Program-made: the position numbers and the translations under genes
Origin: Acidimicrobiia bacterium
Lineage (GTDB): Bacteria > Actinomycetota > Acidimicrobiia > IMCC26256 > BP-133
Reading direction: 5' to 3'
DNA length: 6,497 nt
Assembly: GCA_025934385.1 (NCBI GenBank)
Contig: JAICYE010000130.1
Coordinates: 1-6,497, forward strand
The notes under the pieces: model-generated
Told to the model about the DNA's origin: nothing
Databases searched by the model: none
What the model saw: only the letters and a program-made list of their open reading frames with translations
Part shown: positions 1 through 5,130 of the stretch, piece after piece
Layout: every line of letters begins with the position of its first letter
Position numbering within the stretch: the first letter of the stretch is position 1

Positions 1-75
1 CACGGCGACGCCGCCGTCCTGCGGGCCCTGGCCCGGCGGGAGCGCGACGCCGTCGGGGCGCTGCGCGTCTTCTGA
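1..75 (+). CDS. 3' end of an unidentified gene (partial)
   Basis: An open frame runs in from the left edge and stops at TGA 73-75, giving 24 residues ending in ALRVF. The segment is rich in Ala, Arg, Leu and Val, looks like the end of a helical soluble protein, and has the codon bias of its neighbours. It is too short to assign a family. The methyltransferase gene begins 23 bases downstream on the same strand, so the two may be co-transcribed. The call rests only on the open frame, the codon usage and the close same-strand spacing. Confidence 0.5.
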   Translation, partial: HGDAAVLRALARRERDAVGALRVF

Positions 76-98
76 GCAGCGGCGGCGGGCCCAGGCCG

Positions 99-935
99 GT
101 GGAGCCGATCCCGGTCACCGACCCCGCCGATCCCCGCGTCAACGACTACCGCGACCTCCACGACGCCCGGGCCCGGCGGCGGATGGAGACGGGCGGCGCC
201 GGGCCAGGGTTCTTCGTGGCCGAGGGCGCCCACGCCGTGGAACGGCTGCTGGCCTCGGGCCGGCCGATCCGGTCCGTCCTCCTCGACCCCATCCGGCTCG
301 AGGCCCTCGGCCCCAGGCTGGCGGCGGTCGGGGCGCCGGTGCTGGTGACGGCCCAGCCGACGCTGCGGGCGGTGGCGGGCTTCCCCGTCCACCGCGGTGT
401 GCTGGCCGCCGCCGACCGGTGGCCGCTGCCCGATCCGGCCGGGCTGCTGGCCGCCGCCGGCCGGGTCGCCGTCCTCGAGGACATCAACGACCACGAGAAC
501 CTCGGCGTGATCTTCCGCAGCGCCGGCTGCCTGGGCGTCGACGCCGTGCTGCTCTCGCCCCGGTGCTGCGACCCGCTCTACCGGCGGTCGGTGCGGGTCT
601 CGATGGGGCACGTTCTGTCCGTGCCCTGGACCCGGCTGGAGCCGTGGCCCGAGGCGCTCGACCTGGTGCGGCGGACGGGCTTCCGGCTCCTGGCCCTGAC
701 GCCGGCGCTCGACGCCGAGCCGCTGGCGGGCTTCGCCACCCGGTCGGAGGAGCGCGTCGCCGTCCTGCTGGGGGCCGAGGGGCCGGGGCTCTCCCCCGCG
801 GCCCTGGCCGCCGCCGACCGGCGGGTCACGATCCCGATGCCGACGGAGGCCGACTCGCTGAACGTCGGCAGCACGGCGGCGATCGCCTTCTTCACCCTGA
901 CGGCCGGTACGCCGTCGTCTCCGCAGTCACCTTGA
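99..935 (+). CDS. TrmH/SpoU-family RNA 2'-O-ribose methyltransferase
   Basis: The 278-residue product should transfer a methyl group from S-adenosylmethionine to a ribose 2'-hydroxyl of tRNA or rRNA in the cytoplasm. Residues about 36-105 match the small SpoU substrate-binding domain (FVAEG at 39-43, then HRGVLA at 99-104). The trefoil-knot SPOUT domain follows with all three family motifs: motif 1 at about 130-142 (NDHENLGVIFRSA, with the conserved Asn134 and Arg140), motif 2 at 225-231 (GAEGPGL) and motif 3 at 245-260 (IPMP, SLNVGSTA). The length is normal for members carrying the N-terminal domain. The GTG at 99 is the first start in frame and has only a weak upstream G-rich site; an ATG at 183 (residue 29) would still keep the substrate-binding domain. 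The last ten residues are a Ser/Pro-rich tail. The family is secure, but whether the target is tRNA or 23S rRNA cannot be read from the sequence. Confidence 0.93.
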   Translation: MEPIPVTDPADPRVNDYRDLHDARARRRMETGGAGPGFFVAEGAHAVERLLASGRPIRSVLLDPIRLEALGPRLAAVGAPVLVTAQPTLRAVAGFPVHRGVLAAADRWPLPDPAGLLAAAGRVAVLEDINDHENLGVIFRSAGCLGVDAVLLSPRCCDPLYRRSVRVSMGHVLSVPWTRLEPWPEALDLVRRTGFRLLALTPALDAEPLAGFATRSEERVAVLLGAEGPGLSPAALAAADRRVTIPMPTEADSLNVGSTAAIAFFTLTAGTPSSPQSP

Positions 936-947
936 CAACATTTTCAA
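932..947. promoter_or_regulatory. 16-base imperfect palindrome at the methyltransferase stop
   Basis: The sequence TTGACAACATTTTCAA has arms TTGACAA and TTTTCAA, which are complementary at six of seven positions. It overlaps the TGA stop of the methyltransferase gene (933-935) and opens an A+T-rich stretch. Its shape recalls short palindromic operators such as those of Fur-family metal regulators, but it does not match a known box closely. It also contains TTGACA, a perfect -35 hexamer, but no -10 sits at the right distance on the plus strand. The role is unknown and it may be chance. Confidence 0.2.
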
Positions 948-1055
948 CAGAGCAGATCTCTTCTTGCATCTTCCGTTCACTTTCAGCCAAGATTCCCCAT
1001 CCGCCCATGGCGGAGAACGCAGGACAGCACCTGAATGATGGAAGCGGGATCGGTG

Positions 1056-1095
1056 CCAACCGGGGGTCGGAACCACAAGCCCGCCCCCCGGTTGG
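1056..1095. terminator. Long hairpin, candidate bidirectional terminator
   Basis: Arms 1056-1070 and 1081-1095 are complementary at 14 of 15 positions (CCAACCGGGGG pairing with CCCCCGGTTGG, one mismatch, then three more pairs) around a 10-base loop. It lies between two converging genes, 120 bases after the methyltransferase stop and 36 bases after the EamA stop on the other strand. Neither strand has a run of T after the stem, as is common for terminators in high-GC actinobacteria. The stem is clear; termination is inferred from position. Confidence 0.5.
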
Positions 1096-1111
1096 CGGCC
1101 GGCGGGCCGCC
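1094..1111. terminator. Short GC hairpin next to the larger one
   Basis: GGCGGCC (1094-1100) and GGCCGCC (1105-1111) form a perfect seven-base-pair stem with a GGCG loop. It shares two bases with the right arm of the larger hairpin, so full versions of the two compete. For EamA transcripts this is the first stem met, 20 bases after the stop codon. A terminator or transcript-end stabiliser is the likely role, with no T-tract to support it. Such stems arise easily by chance at this G+C content. Confidence 0.35.
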
Positions 1112-1131
1112 TCGTCGCCGTCGCCGCCGTC

Positions 1132-2034
1132 TCAGTCCACGACCGGCGGCGTCTCGGGCGGGCGGCCGGCCAGGACCACGAGCACGATGCCGCCGGCGAT
1201 GAGCACGGCGGCCGGGTAGGCGCCGGCCGGGGGCGTCTCGCCGAAGGCGGCCCAGGCGATCCGGGACGACCCGACGATCTCGAACAGGATCGCCACCGAC
1301 ACGATGGTGGCGCTGGTGGTGCGGAGCACCCGGTTCACCACCGAGTGGCCGAGGAACTGCGGGCCGGCCGTGAGCGCCAGCAGGCACAGCCAGGTGCGGC
1401 CGTCGAAGCCGGCAAGGGGCTTCCCGCCGCCGAGGCAGAGGAGCCCGAGCACCACCGCCGCCGTCGAGTAGCAGATGGCCGTGTAGAGCGTGGTCGACAC
1501 CGACTGGCGGACCTCGCCGCCCACCGTCACGTAGGCGGCGGCCAGGGCGCCACCGGCCAGCGCCAGCAGGTCGCCGACCAGCGCCCGGGCCGAGAGCGCG
1601 ACGTCGACTCCCGTCAGGAGCACGGCGCCGCCCACCGCCACCCCGATGCCGAGCCAGGCCTGGGCCGGCACGGTGTGGCCCCGGGCCCGCGCCAGCAGCG
1701 CGGCCCACACCGGCTGGGTAGCCACCAGCGCCACCGACGACGCCACCGTGGTGAACGACAGGCTCGGGACCCAGGTGGCGAAATGGGCCGAGAGGAACAG
1801 CCCGGCCAGGAGGGCGCCCCCGGCGGGGCCGGGCGGGAGCCGGGCGATCTCCGCCCGCCGCCGCAGCCCGCACACCGGGGCCAGCACGGCCACGGCGAAG
1901 GCGTTGCGCCAGAAGGCGATGGCCAGCGCCGGGGCCCGGGCCTCCCGGATGAGCGGCGCGGCGGTCGACACCGCGCCGATCGCCAGCGCCATGAGGGCGA
2001 GGTCGCGCGCCGGCGGACGGGAGACCGGATCCAT
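1132..2034 (-). CDS. EamA-domain transporter of the DMT superfamily
   Basis: The 300-residue integral membrane protein has about ten hydrophobic helices in two halves, the duplicated EamA layout (roughly residues 11-143 and 150-290). Family-like features are the FWRN segment at 41-44 in helix 2, the SLSFTTVASSVALVATQPVW stretch at 91-110, and the C-terminal FGETPPAG at 264-271 followed by a last glycine-rich helix. The length is typical. Family members move metabolites such as amino acids or other small molecules across the cytoplasmic membrane; the substrate here cannot be predicted. The ATG at 2034 has AGG-rich sequence about 6-12 bases upstream (TAGGCAGG) as a plausible ribosome binding site. 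The gene is divergent from the OsmC gene with only 24 bases between the two starts. The family is secure, the function general. Confidence 0.9.
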   Translation of the reverse strand: MDPVSRPPARDLALMALAIGAVSTAAPLIREARAPALAIAFWRNAFAVAVLAPVCGLRRRAEIARLPPGPAGGALLAGLFLSAHFATWVPSLSFTTVASSVALVATQPVWAALLARARGHTVPAQAWLGIGVAVGGAVLLTGVDVALSARALVGDLLALAGGALAAAYVTVGGEVRQSVSTTLYTAICYSTAAVVLGLLCLGGGKPLAGFDGRTWLCLLALTAGPQFLGHSVVNRVLRTTSATIVSVAILFEIVGSSRIAWAAFGETPPAGAYPAAVLIAGGIVLVVLAGRPPETPPVVD

Positions 2035-2044
2035 CGGGCCTGCC

Positions 2045-2050
2045 TACCAT
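2045..2050 (+). promoter_or_regulatory. Candidate -10 box for a leaderless OsmC transcript
   Basis: TACCAT fits the TANNNT -10 pattern of actinobacterial promoters and ends eight bases before the ATG at 2059, which would place the transcription start at or next to the start codon. No good Shine-Dalgarno sequence lies upstream, which agrees with leaderless initiation. No clear -35 is visible. It sits inside the 24-base gap shared with the EamA gene. Confidence 0.35.
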
Positions 2051-2058
2051 GCGGGGCC

Positions 2059-2577
2059 ATGACGACCGCGCCGTCCTCGCCGAGCATCCGCCAGGCCGTC
2101 GAGGCCGTCCGGGACAGGGTCGGCGACGACCCCGCCCGGGCCGTCGTCCACCTCCGGGCCGAAGGCCGCATGGAGGCCGGCACCCGGGTCGACCTCCGCT
2201 CCGGAGCCTTCGACTTCGCCGCCGACGAGCCGGTGTCGGTGGGCGGGACCGGCACGGCGCCCAATCCCGTCCAGATGGCGCTGGCCGCCCTGGGGTCGTG
2301 CCAGGCGATCACCTACCGCTACTGGGCCGAGACGCTCGGCCTGCGGCTCGACGGCGTGACGGTCACGGTGGAGGCGGACTTCGACACCGGAGCCTTCTTC
2401 GGCTTCCCGGGGTCGGGGACGCCGGCGCCGTCGGGCGTGCGCTGCTCGGTCACCCTCGAGGGGCCGGAGCCGGCCGCCCGCTACGAAAAGCTGGTCGCCG
2501 CCGTCGACGAGCACTGCCCGGTGCTCGACCTGTTCTCCCGGCCGGTCCCGGTGGAGCGTTCGGTCACGACCCCGTGA
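2059..2577 (+). CDS. OsmC/Ohr-family protein (thiol peroxidase-like)
   Basis: The 172-residue cytoplasmic protein has both cysteines of the OsmC fold: Cys81 in LAALGSCQAITYR and Cys153 in the EHCPVLDLF motif. In characterised members this pair reduces organic or fatty-acid hydroperoxides, with thiol reductants or lipoyl proteins as electron donors. PNPVQMALAALGSC (68-81) begins the central helix and the C-terminal VERSVT strand is typical. The length is slightly above the usual 140-150 because of an extended N-terminus and a Gly/Pro/Phe-rich loop at about 110-126. The ATG at 2059 is chosen because the conserved region starts soon after it and an upstream start would overlap the EamA gene. The stop lies 14 bases inside the 3' end of the convergent RDD gene. 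The presence of both Cys supports an active peroxidase, but OsmC versus a diverged OsmC-like branch is not decided. Confidence 0.9.
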   Translation: MTTAPSSPSIRQAVEAVRDRVGDDPARAVVHLRAEGRMEAGTRVDLRSGAFDFAADEPVSVGGTGTAPNPVQMALAALGSCQAITYRYWAETLGLRLDGVTVTVEADFDTGAFFGFPGSGTPAPSGVRCSVTLEGPEPAARYEKLVAAVDEHCPVLDLFSRPVPVERSVTTP

Positions 2578-3058
2578 CGCGTACCACGACGCTGCCGCCG
2601 ATCTTGTCGTGCAGCGCGTCGTGCTCCCGGTCCCACAGTGGCCAGAGCCCGTCGAGCCCGGTGAACAGCAAGAAGAACAGGACGATGCGGAACATCCCGA
2701 CGACGATGTAGCGCATCGCTGCCCGCCCCGGCCCGATCGCCCCGCCGTCGGCGGCGTCGCGGACGGAGATGCCGAAGAGCCGCTTGCCGAACGTCTGGCC
2801 CTCCTGGCTGCCGTTGAGGAAGGCGAAGTAGGCCGTGGCCATGATGTACCACAGCAGGCGGGCGCCGAAGGTGCGGTGCAGGCCGAGGGCGTAGACCGCC
2901 AGCTTGGCCACGACGTAGACGAACGCCTCGTCGAGGACGTAGGCGCCGAAACGCTGCCCCCACGCCGCCAGCGGCCGCCCCAGGGCGTCGACCGGATCCT
3001 CGGCCCCGGTCGCGCCGGGCGGGGGCGGCGGGCCGGGCGGAGGCGGGCGGTCGCTCAC
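2564..3058 (-). CDS. RDD-family membrane protein
   Basis: The 164-residue protein starts with a Pro/Gly-rich cytoplasmic segment (residues 1-20), followed by the RDD domain. The domain shows its namesake Arg36 and Asp43 in QRFGAYVLDE, a first helix at about 43-60, a second at about 66-82, the conserved loop GQTFGKRLFGISVRD (87-101), a third helix at about 117-134 and the closing LHDKIGGSVVVR (149-160). The family's role is poorly known; some members have been linked to ion exchange, but transport cannot be claimed here. The start is GTG at 3058: no longer in-frame start is credible and a TANNNT box lies seven bases upstream. The 3' end overlaps the convergent OsmC gene by 14 bases. It is about 280 bases downstream of the FNT gene on the same strand and probably separately transcribed. 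Confidence 0.88.
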   Translation of the reverse strand: MSDRPPPPGPPPPPGATGAEDPVDALGRPLAAWGQRFGAYVLDEAFVYVVAKLAVYALGLHRTFGARLLWYIMATAYFAFLNGSQEGQTFGKRLFGISVRDAADGGAIGPGRAAMRYIVVGMFRIVLFFLLFTGLDGLWPLWDREHDALHDKIGGSVVVRVTGS

Positions 3059-3065
3059 CCGGGGG

Positions 3066-3071
3066 AGGCTA
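3066..3071 (-). promoter_or_regulatory. Candidate -10 box for a leaderless RDD transcript
   Basis: On the minus strand TAGCCT (TANNNT pattern) ends seven bases before the GTG at 3058. The intervening bases are CCCCCGG, with no purine-rich Shine-Dalgarno sequence, so the start codon would sit at the 5' end of the transcript. An ATG a little further upstream on the same strand meets a stop within four codons, so it cannot be the start. Confidence 0.4.
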
Positions 3072-3234
3072 TCGGGCGCTCATGGAGGGGTTGCGATTCC
3101 GTGACGACTCGATGCCGATGCGGCGTCAGGCGTCGGAGCTTGCCCCGCTTCGCGCGCCGCACGGCAAATGTCCATAGAGGGAGCGCCGCCTGCAACGCAG
3201 AACCACCCCGATCGTGACGGGTCGAGGAAGAAGT

Positions 3235-3262
3235 GGCGTCTCCAGCGATCCGGAGCAACGCC
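3235..3262. repeat. Bulged hairpin in the FNT-RDD gap
   Basis: GGCGT (3235-3239) pairs with ACGCC (3258-3262), and CTCC (3240-3243) with GGAG (3252-3255), with a two-base bulge and an eight-base loop. It neighbours the larger inverted repeats at 3265-3330, making a 96-base run of structured sequence. It could be part of a termination zone for the FNT transcript or a leader structure ahead of the RDD gene; the sequence does not tell which. Confidence 0.3.
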
Positions 3263-3264
3263 GG

Positions 3265-3298
3265 CCACCCGCTGGGCACGCCCCAGCCCGGCGGGTGG
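3265..3298. repeat. Inverted repeat competing with the FNT terminator stem
   Basis: CCACCCGC (3265-3272) is the exact complement of GCGGGTGG (3291-3298). If the outer seven pairs form, an inner CTGGG/CCCAG stem (3272-3276 with 3282-3286) can stack beneath them with a five-base bulge. The right arm is shared with the next inverted repeat (3288-3330), so only one of the two can form at a time. Confidence 0.4.
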
Positions 3299-3330
3299 CT
3301 CTGGCGTCCTGTGCCTGAGGCACCCGCCGG
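3288..3330 (-). terminator. Inverted repeat after the FNT gene, candidate terminator
   Basis: CCGGCGGGTG (3288-3297) and CACCCGCCGG (3321-3330) are a perfect ten-base inverted repeat with a 23-base loop. The loop-side arm also overlaps a small GTGCC/GGCAC hairpin at 3311-3323. The repeat lies nine bases beyond the stop of the minus-strand FNT gene, the right place for its terminator. There is no T-tract on the minus strand after it, so this would be a GC-hairpin terminator of the kind common in actinobacteria, or a stem protecting the transcript end. Confidence 0.45.
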
Positions 3331-3339
3331 CCCGGCGGC

Positions 3340-4206
3340 TCAGCCGATGACGGCCGGCTCCGGCGCCCCCCGTCCGTTCGTCGACACGGGCGTCGGTTCG
3401 ACCTCCTCGGCGATGAGCGGGCTCTTGCCGGCGATCCAGGCGTAGCCCAGGCCGATGACGAGACCGCCGCCGACGATGTTCCCCGGCACGGTCCAGAGGA
3501 GGTTGCGGAACAGATCGCCGTAACCGGCGGCGTGGTGGTAGATGGCCACGCCGTAGATCGTCATGTTGGCGATCGAGTGCTCGAGGCCGACGGCGATGAA
3601 GGCCAGCAGGCACCACCAGATCAGCATGACCTTGGCGGCGTCGTTGCGGGTGCGGGCGGCCATCCACACCGCCAGGCACACGAGCATGTTGCAGGCCACC
3701 GCCCGCCAGAACAGCTGCGCTCCCGGCGCGGCGTTCTTGGCTTTGACCAGCGACTCGATGAACGCCTGGCCGGGGCCGGGCTTGCCGGCCGGCGTCCTGG
3801 TCGACAGCGTTCCGCCGGCGTTGATCAGCCAGGAGAAGGCCAGCGCACCCATCAGGTTGCCGACGAGGGCCGAAATCCAGACGAACAGCACCTCGGCGGC
3901 GTTCACCGTTCCCGCCGCCAGGCCCTGCACCATCGTCATGTTGAGGCCGGTGAACAGCTCCGAGCCGGCCATGATCACCAGCATGAGGGCGACACCGAAC
4001 ACCGCTCCGGCGACGAGCTTCACCGCTGGCGAGTTCGCCGCCGCCAGCGGCCCGGTGGTGGCGGCCAGCAGCACGATTCCCACACCGATGAACGCCCCGG
4101 CCAGCGCGGAGGAGAACAGGTACTTCGGCACGTTGCGGACCGCCACCGCCTTGGTGCGGGCCAGTTCGGCCTGCTCCGCCAGGGCTTCGTCAATGGGTAT
4201 GGGCAT
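3340..4206 (-). CDS. Formate/nitrite transporter family (FocA/NirC-type) channel
   Basis: The 288-residue cytoplasmic-membrane protein belongs to the pentameric FNT channels, which pass small monovalent anions such as formate, nitrite or hydrosulfide. It has six hydrophobic helices and the family landmarks: GSELFTG (81-87) at the broken second helix, LVGNLMGAL (114-122), CNMLVCLAVWMA (172-183) with Asn173 at the place of FocA Asn172, and GLEHSIANM (207-215) with the central pore His210. In place of the usual Asn or Thr after LFTG there is Leu88, with Asn89 next. The N-terminus is a short amphipathic region and the last 28 residues a hydrophilic tail. The ATG at 4206 is secured by AAGGAG six bases upstream. 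It is 115 bases downstream of the PIG-L gene. FocA, NirC and other branches cannot be separated by eye, and no nitrite reductase or formate gene is in the window. Confidence 0.93.
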   Translation of the reverse strand: MPIPIDEALAEQAELARTKAVAVRNVPKYLFSSALAGAFIGVGIVLLAATTGPLAAANSPAVKLVAGAVFGVALMLVIMAGSELFTGLNMTMVQGLAAGTVNAAEVLFVWISALVGNLMGALAFSWLINAGGTLSTRTPAGKPGPGQAFIESLVKAKNAAPGAQLFWRAVACNMLVCLAVWMAARTRNDAAKVMLIWWCLLAFIAVGLEHSIANMTIYGVAIYHHAAGYGDLFRNLLWTVPGNIVGGGLVIGLGYAWIAGKSPLIAEEVEPTPVSTNGRGAPEPAVIG

Positions 4207-4209
4207 GGG

Positions 4210-4260
4210 CTGCTCCTTGTCGGTGGCTGGGCCGCATTTCGGCCGGGCCGCTCGGAGCAG
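4210..4260 (-). promoter_or_regulatory. Possible stem hiding the FNT ribosome binding site
   Basis: In the minus-strand transcript CTGCTCC (4260-4254) is the perfect complement of GGAGCAG (4216-4210), which contains GGAG of the Shine-Dalgarno sequence. Between them lies a second perfect stem, GGCCG/CGGCC (4244-4240 with 4234-4230, five-base loop). Just upstream, CAGAC (4277-4273) can pair with GTCTG (4262-4258), using three bases of the anti-Shine-Dalgarno arm, so the two states exclude each other. The complementarity is directly visible; regulation is inference. Confidence 0.35.
4213..4218 (-). promoter_or_regulatory. Strong Shine-Dalgarno sequence of the FNT gene
   Basis: AAGGAG on the minus strand lies six bases before the ATG at 4206 and fixes that start. 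It is one of only two canonical ribosome binding sites in the window; most other starts here lack one. Its GGAG is part of a segment that can pair with an upstream CTGCTCC. Confidence 0.8.
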
Positions 4261-4298
4261 ACGGTACGGAAGGTCTGTACTGGGCCGTTTTCCCGTGT

Positions 4299-4315
4299 GT
4301 TTCCGGCGTGGAAAC
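4299..4315 (-). terminator. Short hairpin after the PIG-L gene, weak terminator candidate
   Basis: GTTTCC (4299-4304) and GGAAAC (4310-4315) form a perfect six-base-pair stem with a five-base loop, six bases beyond the PIG-L stop on the minus strand. Half of the pairs are A-T and no T-run follows, so it would be a weak terminator. It may equally be part of the FNT leader if the transcript reads through. Confidence 0.25.
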
Positions 4316-4321
4316 GTTCGC

Positions 4322-5122
4322 TCACACGCCGTCGGGGAGGATCTCCTTCTCCCGGATGCCGGGGGGCGCGCCCCGCCGCCGGAACCATTCGGTGCCGAAG
4401 GTGGCGGCGAAGGCCAGCGGCGGCAGCGCCAGGAAGAAGGAGTTCTCGGCGATCTGGCTGGCGTGGGCGGCCATGGCCCGGCGTTTGACGTCGAGCTGCG
4501 ATGACACGTCGACCGCCGTCGTGATGAGCTCCTCGGGCAGGCCCATCTGGTCGCCGACGTCGTCGAGGTCGGGCAGGTCGCCGACGTCGGGGAGGCCGAG
4601 CTCGGCCGCCCGGGCCATCAGCCGGCGGAACTCGTCGCGGTTCATCGTCGCCTCGTAGACCCGATCGACCCTGGCCATCTCGGCGGCCCGCACTCCGACC
4701 CGGTGCACCTGGATGTGGTCGGGATGGCCGTAGTTGCCGTGCTCGTCGTAGACGGTGAAGGCGTCGGGCCGCTCCTCGGCCAGGACGCGGGCCAGCCGGG
4801 CGGCGGCGTCGTCGACCGGTGTCTGCCAGAAGCAGTCGGGATCCTCGTTCTCCGGCGTGCCGATCATCCCGCTGTCGCGGTAGCCGAGGATCTCCACCCG
4901 GGCGACGCCGAGGATGGCGGCGGCCTCGGCCAGCTCCTTCTGCCGCCGCTCCCCCAGCGTCTCGCCCGGGGCCAGGATGCCGTCGGCGACCTCGCCGCAC
5001 TCCCCGGACGTGGCGGTCACCAGCACGACCCGGTGCCCGGCGGCGGCGGCCTTGGCCATGGTCCCGCCGCAGGCGATGGCCTCGTCGTCCGGGTGGGCGT
5101 GGAAACTGACCAGGGTGGCCAC
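4322..5122 (-). CDS. PIG-L/LmbE-family zinc-dependent deacetylase (MshB/Mca-like)
   Basis: The 266-residue soluble enzyme probably removes an N-acetyl group, or cleaves a related amide, from an amino-sugar conjugate using Zn2+. The AHPDDE motif (residues 9-14) supplies His10 and Asp13 as zinc ligands and Asp12 as the expected catalytic base; YGHPDH (131-136) supplies the third ligand His136 and His133. Other family features are GHRVVLVTATSGECGE (29-44), GERRQKEL (57-64) and GYRDSGMIGT (80-89), the last resembling the RDSGM segment of mycothiol enzymes. MshB deacetylates GlcNAc-inositol in mycothiol synthesis and Mca cleaves mycothiol conjugates; which, if either, applies here is open, since many actinobacteria carry several paralogues. 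The start is GTG at 5122, immediately before the family's first strand. The gene is 31 bases after the ABC permease and probably has its own promoter. Confidence 0.9.
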   Translation of the reverse strand: MATLVSFHAHPDDEAIACGGTMAKAAAAGHRVVLVTATSGECGEVADGILAPGETLGERRQKELAEAAAILGVARVEILGYRDSGMIGTPENEDPDCFWQTPVDDAAARLARVLAEERPDAFTVYDEHGNYGHPDHIQVHRVGVRAAEMARVDRVYEATMNRDEFRRLMARAAELGLPDVGDLPDLDDVGDQMGLPEELITTAVDVSSQLDVKRRAMAAHASQIAENSFFLALPPLAFAATFGTEWFRRRGAPPGIREKEILPDGV

Positions 5123-5130
5123 GACCCGCC

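Larger units (their letters stand above)
936..1131. other. Gene-free gap between convergent genes, A+T-rich on its left
   Basis: This gap separates the 3' ends of the convergent methyltransferase and EamA genes. By hand count 936-1000 is about 43% G+C and 936-1055 about 52%, well below the surrounding 70-75%. No tRNA, recognisable coding sequence or insertion-sequence end was found. The right half carries the hairpins listed separately. The base composition suggests relaxed or foreign sequence, a structured RNA or an old remnant; nothing distinguishes these. Confidence 0.5.
3059..3339. other. Gap with no recognisable gene between the FNT and RDD genes
   Basis: The 281 bases separate two minus-strand genes. 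All frames yield only short Arg/Ser/Pro-rich products without domain motifs (the longest on the minus strand is 74 residues, 3055-3279), so I see no gene. The stretch 3060-3235 holds nothing I recognise apart from the RDD promoter candidate; 3235-3330 carries several overlapping inverted repeats, listed separately. The composition looks less biased than the flanking genes, and an old gene remnant is possible but not shown. Confidence 0.5.

Noticed and set aside
932..960. Promoter on the plus strand from the perfect TTGACA at 932-937
   Set aside because: At 16-18 bases spacing there is no acceptable -10 hexamer, and no plus-strand gene follows before the convergent EamA gene.
892..1008. 38-codon minus-strand open frame (starting MGGWGILAES) across the A+T-rich island
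   Set aside because: The composition is less shadow-like than others, but there is no ribosome binding site, its last third overlaps the methyltransferase coding region, and it matches no family I know.
1345..2058. Long plus-strand open frame running into the OsmC gene and antisense to the EamA gene
   Set aside because: Its product is a Gly/Arg/His/Gln-rich low-complexity string, the usual shadow of a GC-rich gene; the opposite strand encodes a clear ten-helix transporter, and OsmC homology begins only after 2059.
3055..3279. 74-codon minus-strand open frame in the FNT-RDD gap
   Set aside because: It is Arg/Ser-rich without motifs, has no ribosome binding site, and overlapping alternatives of similar quality exist in other frames; not supportable as a gene.
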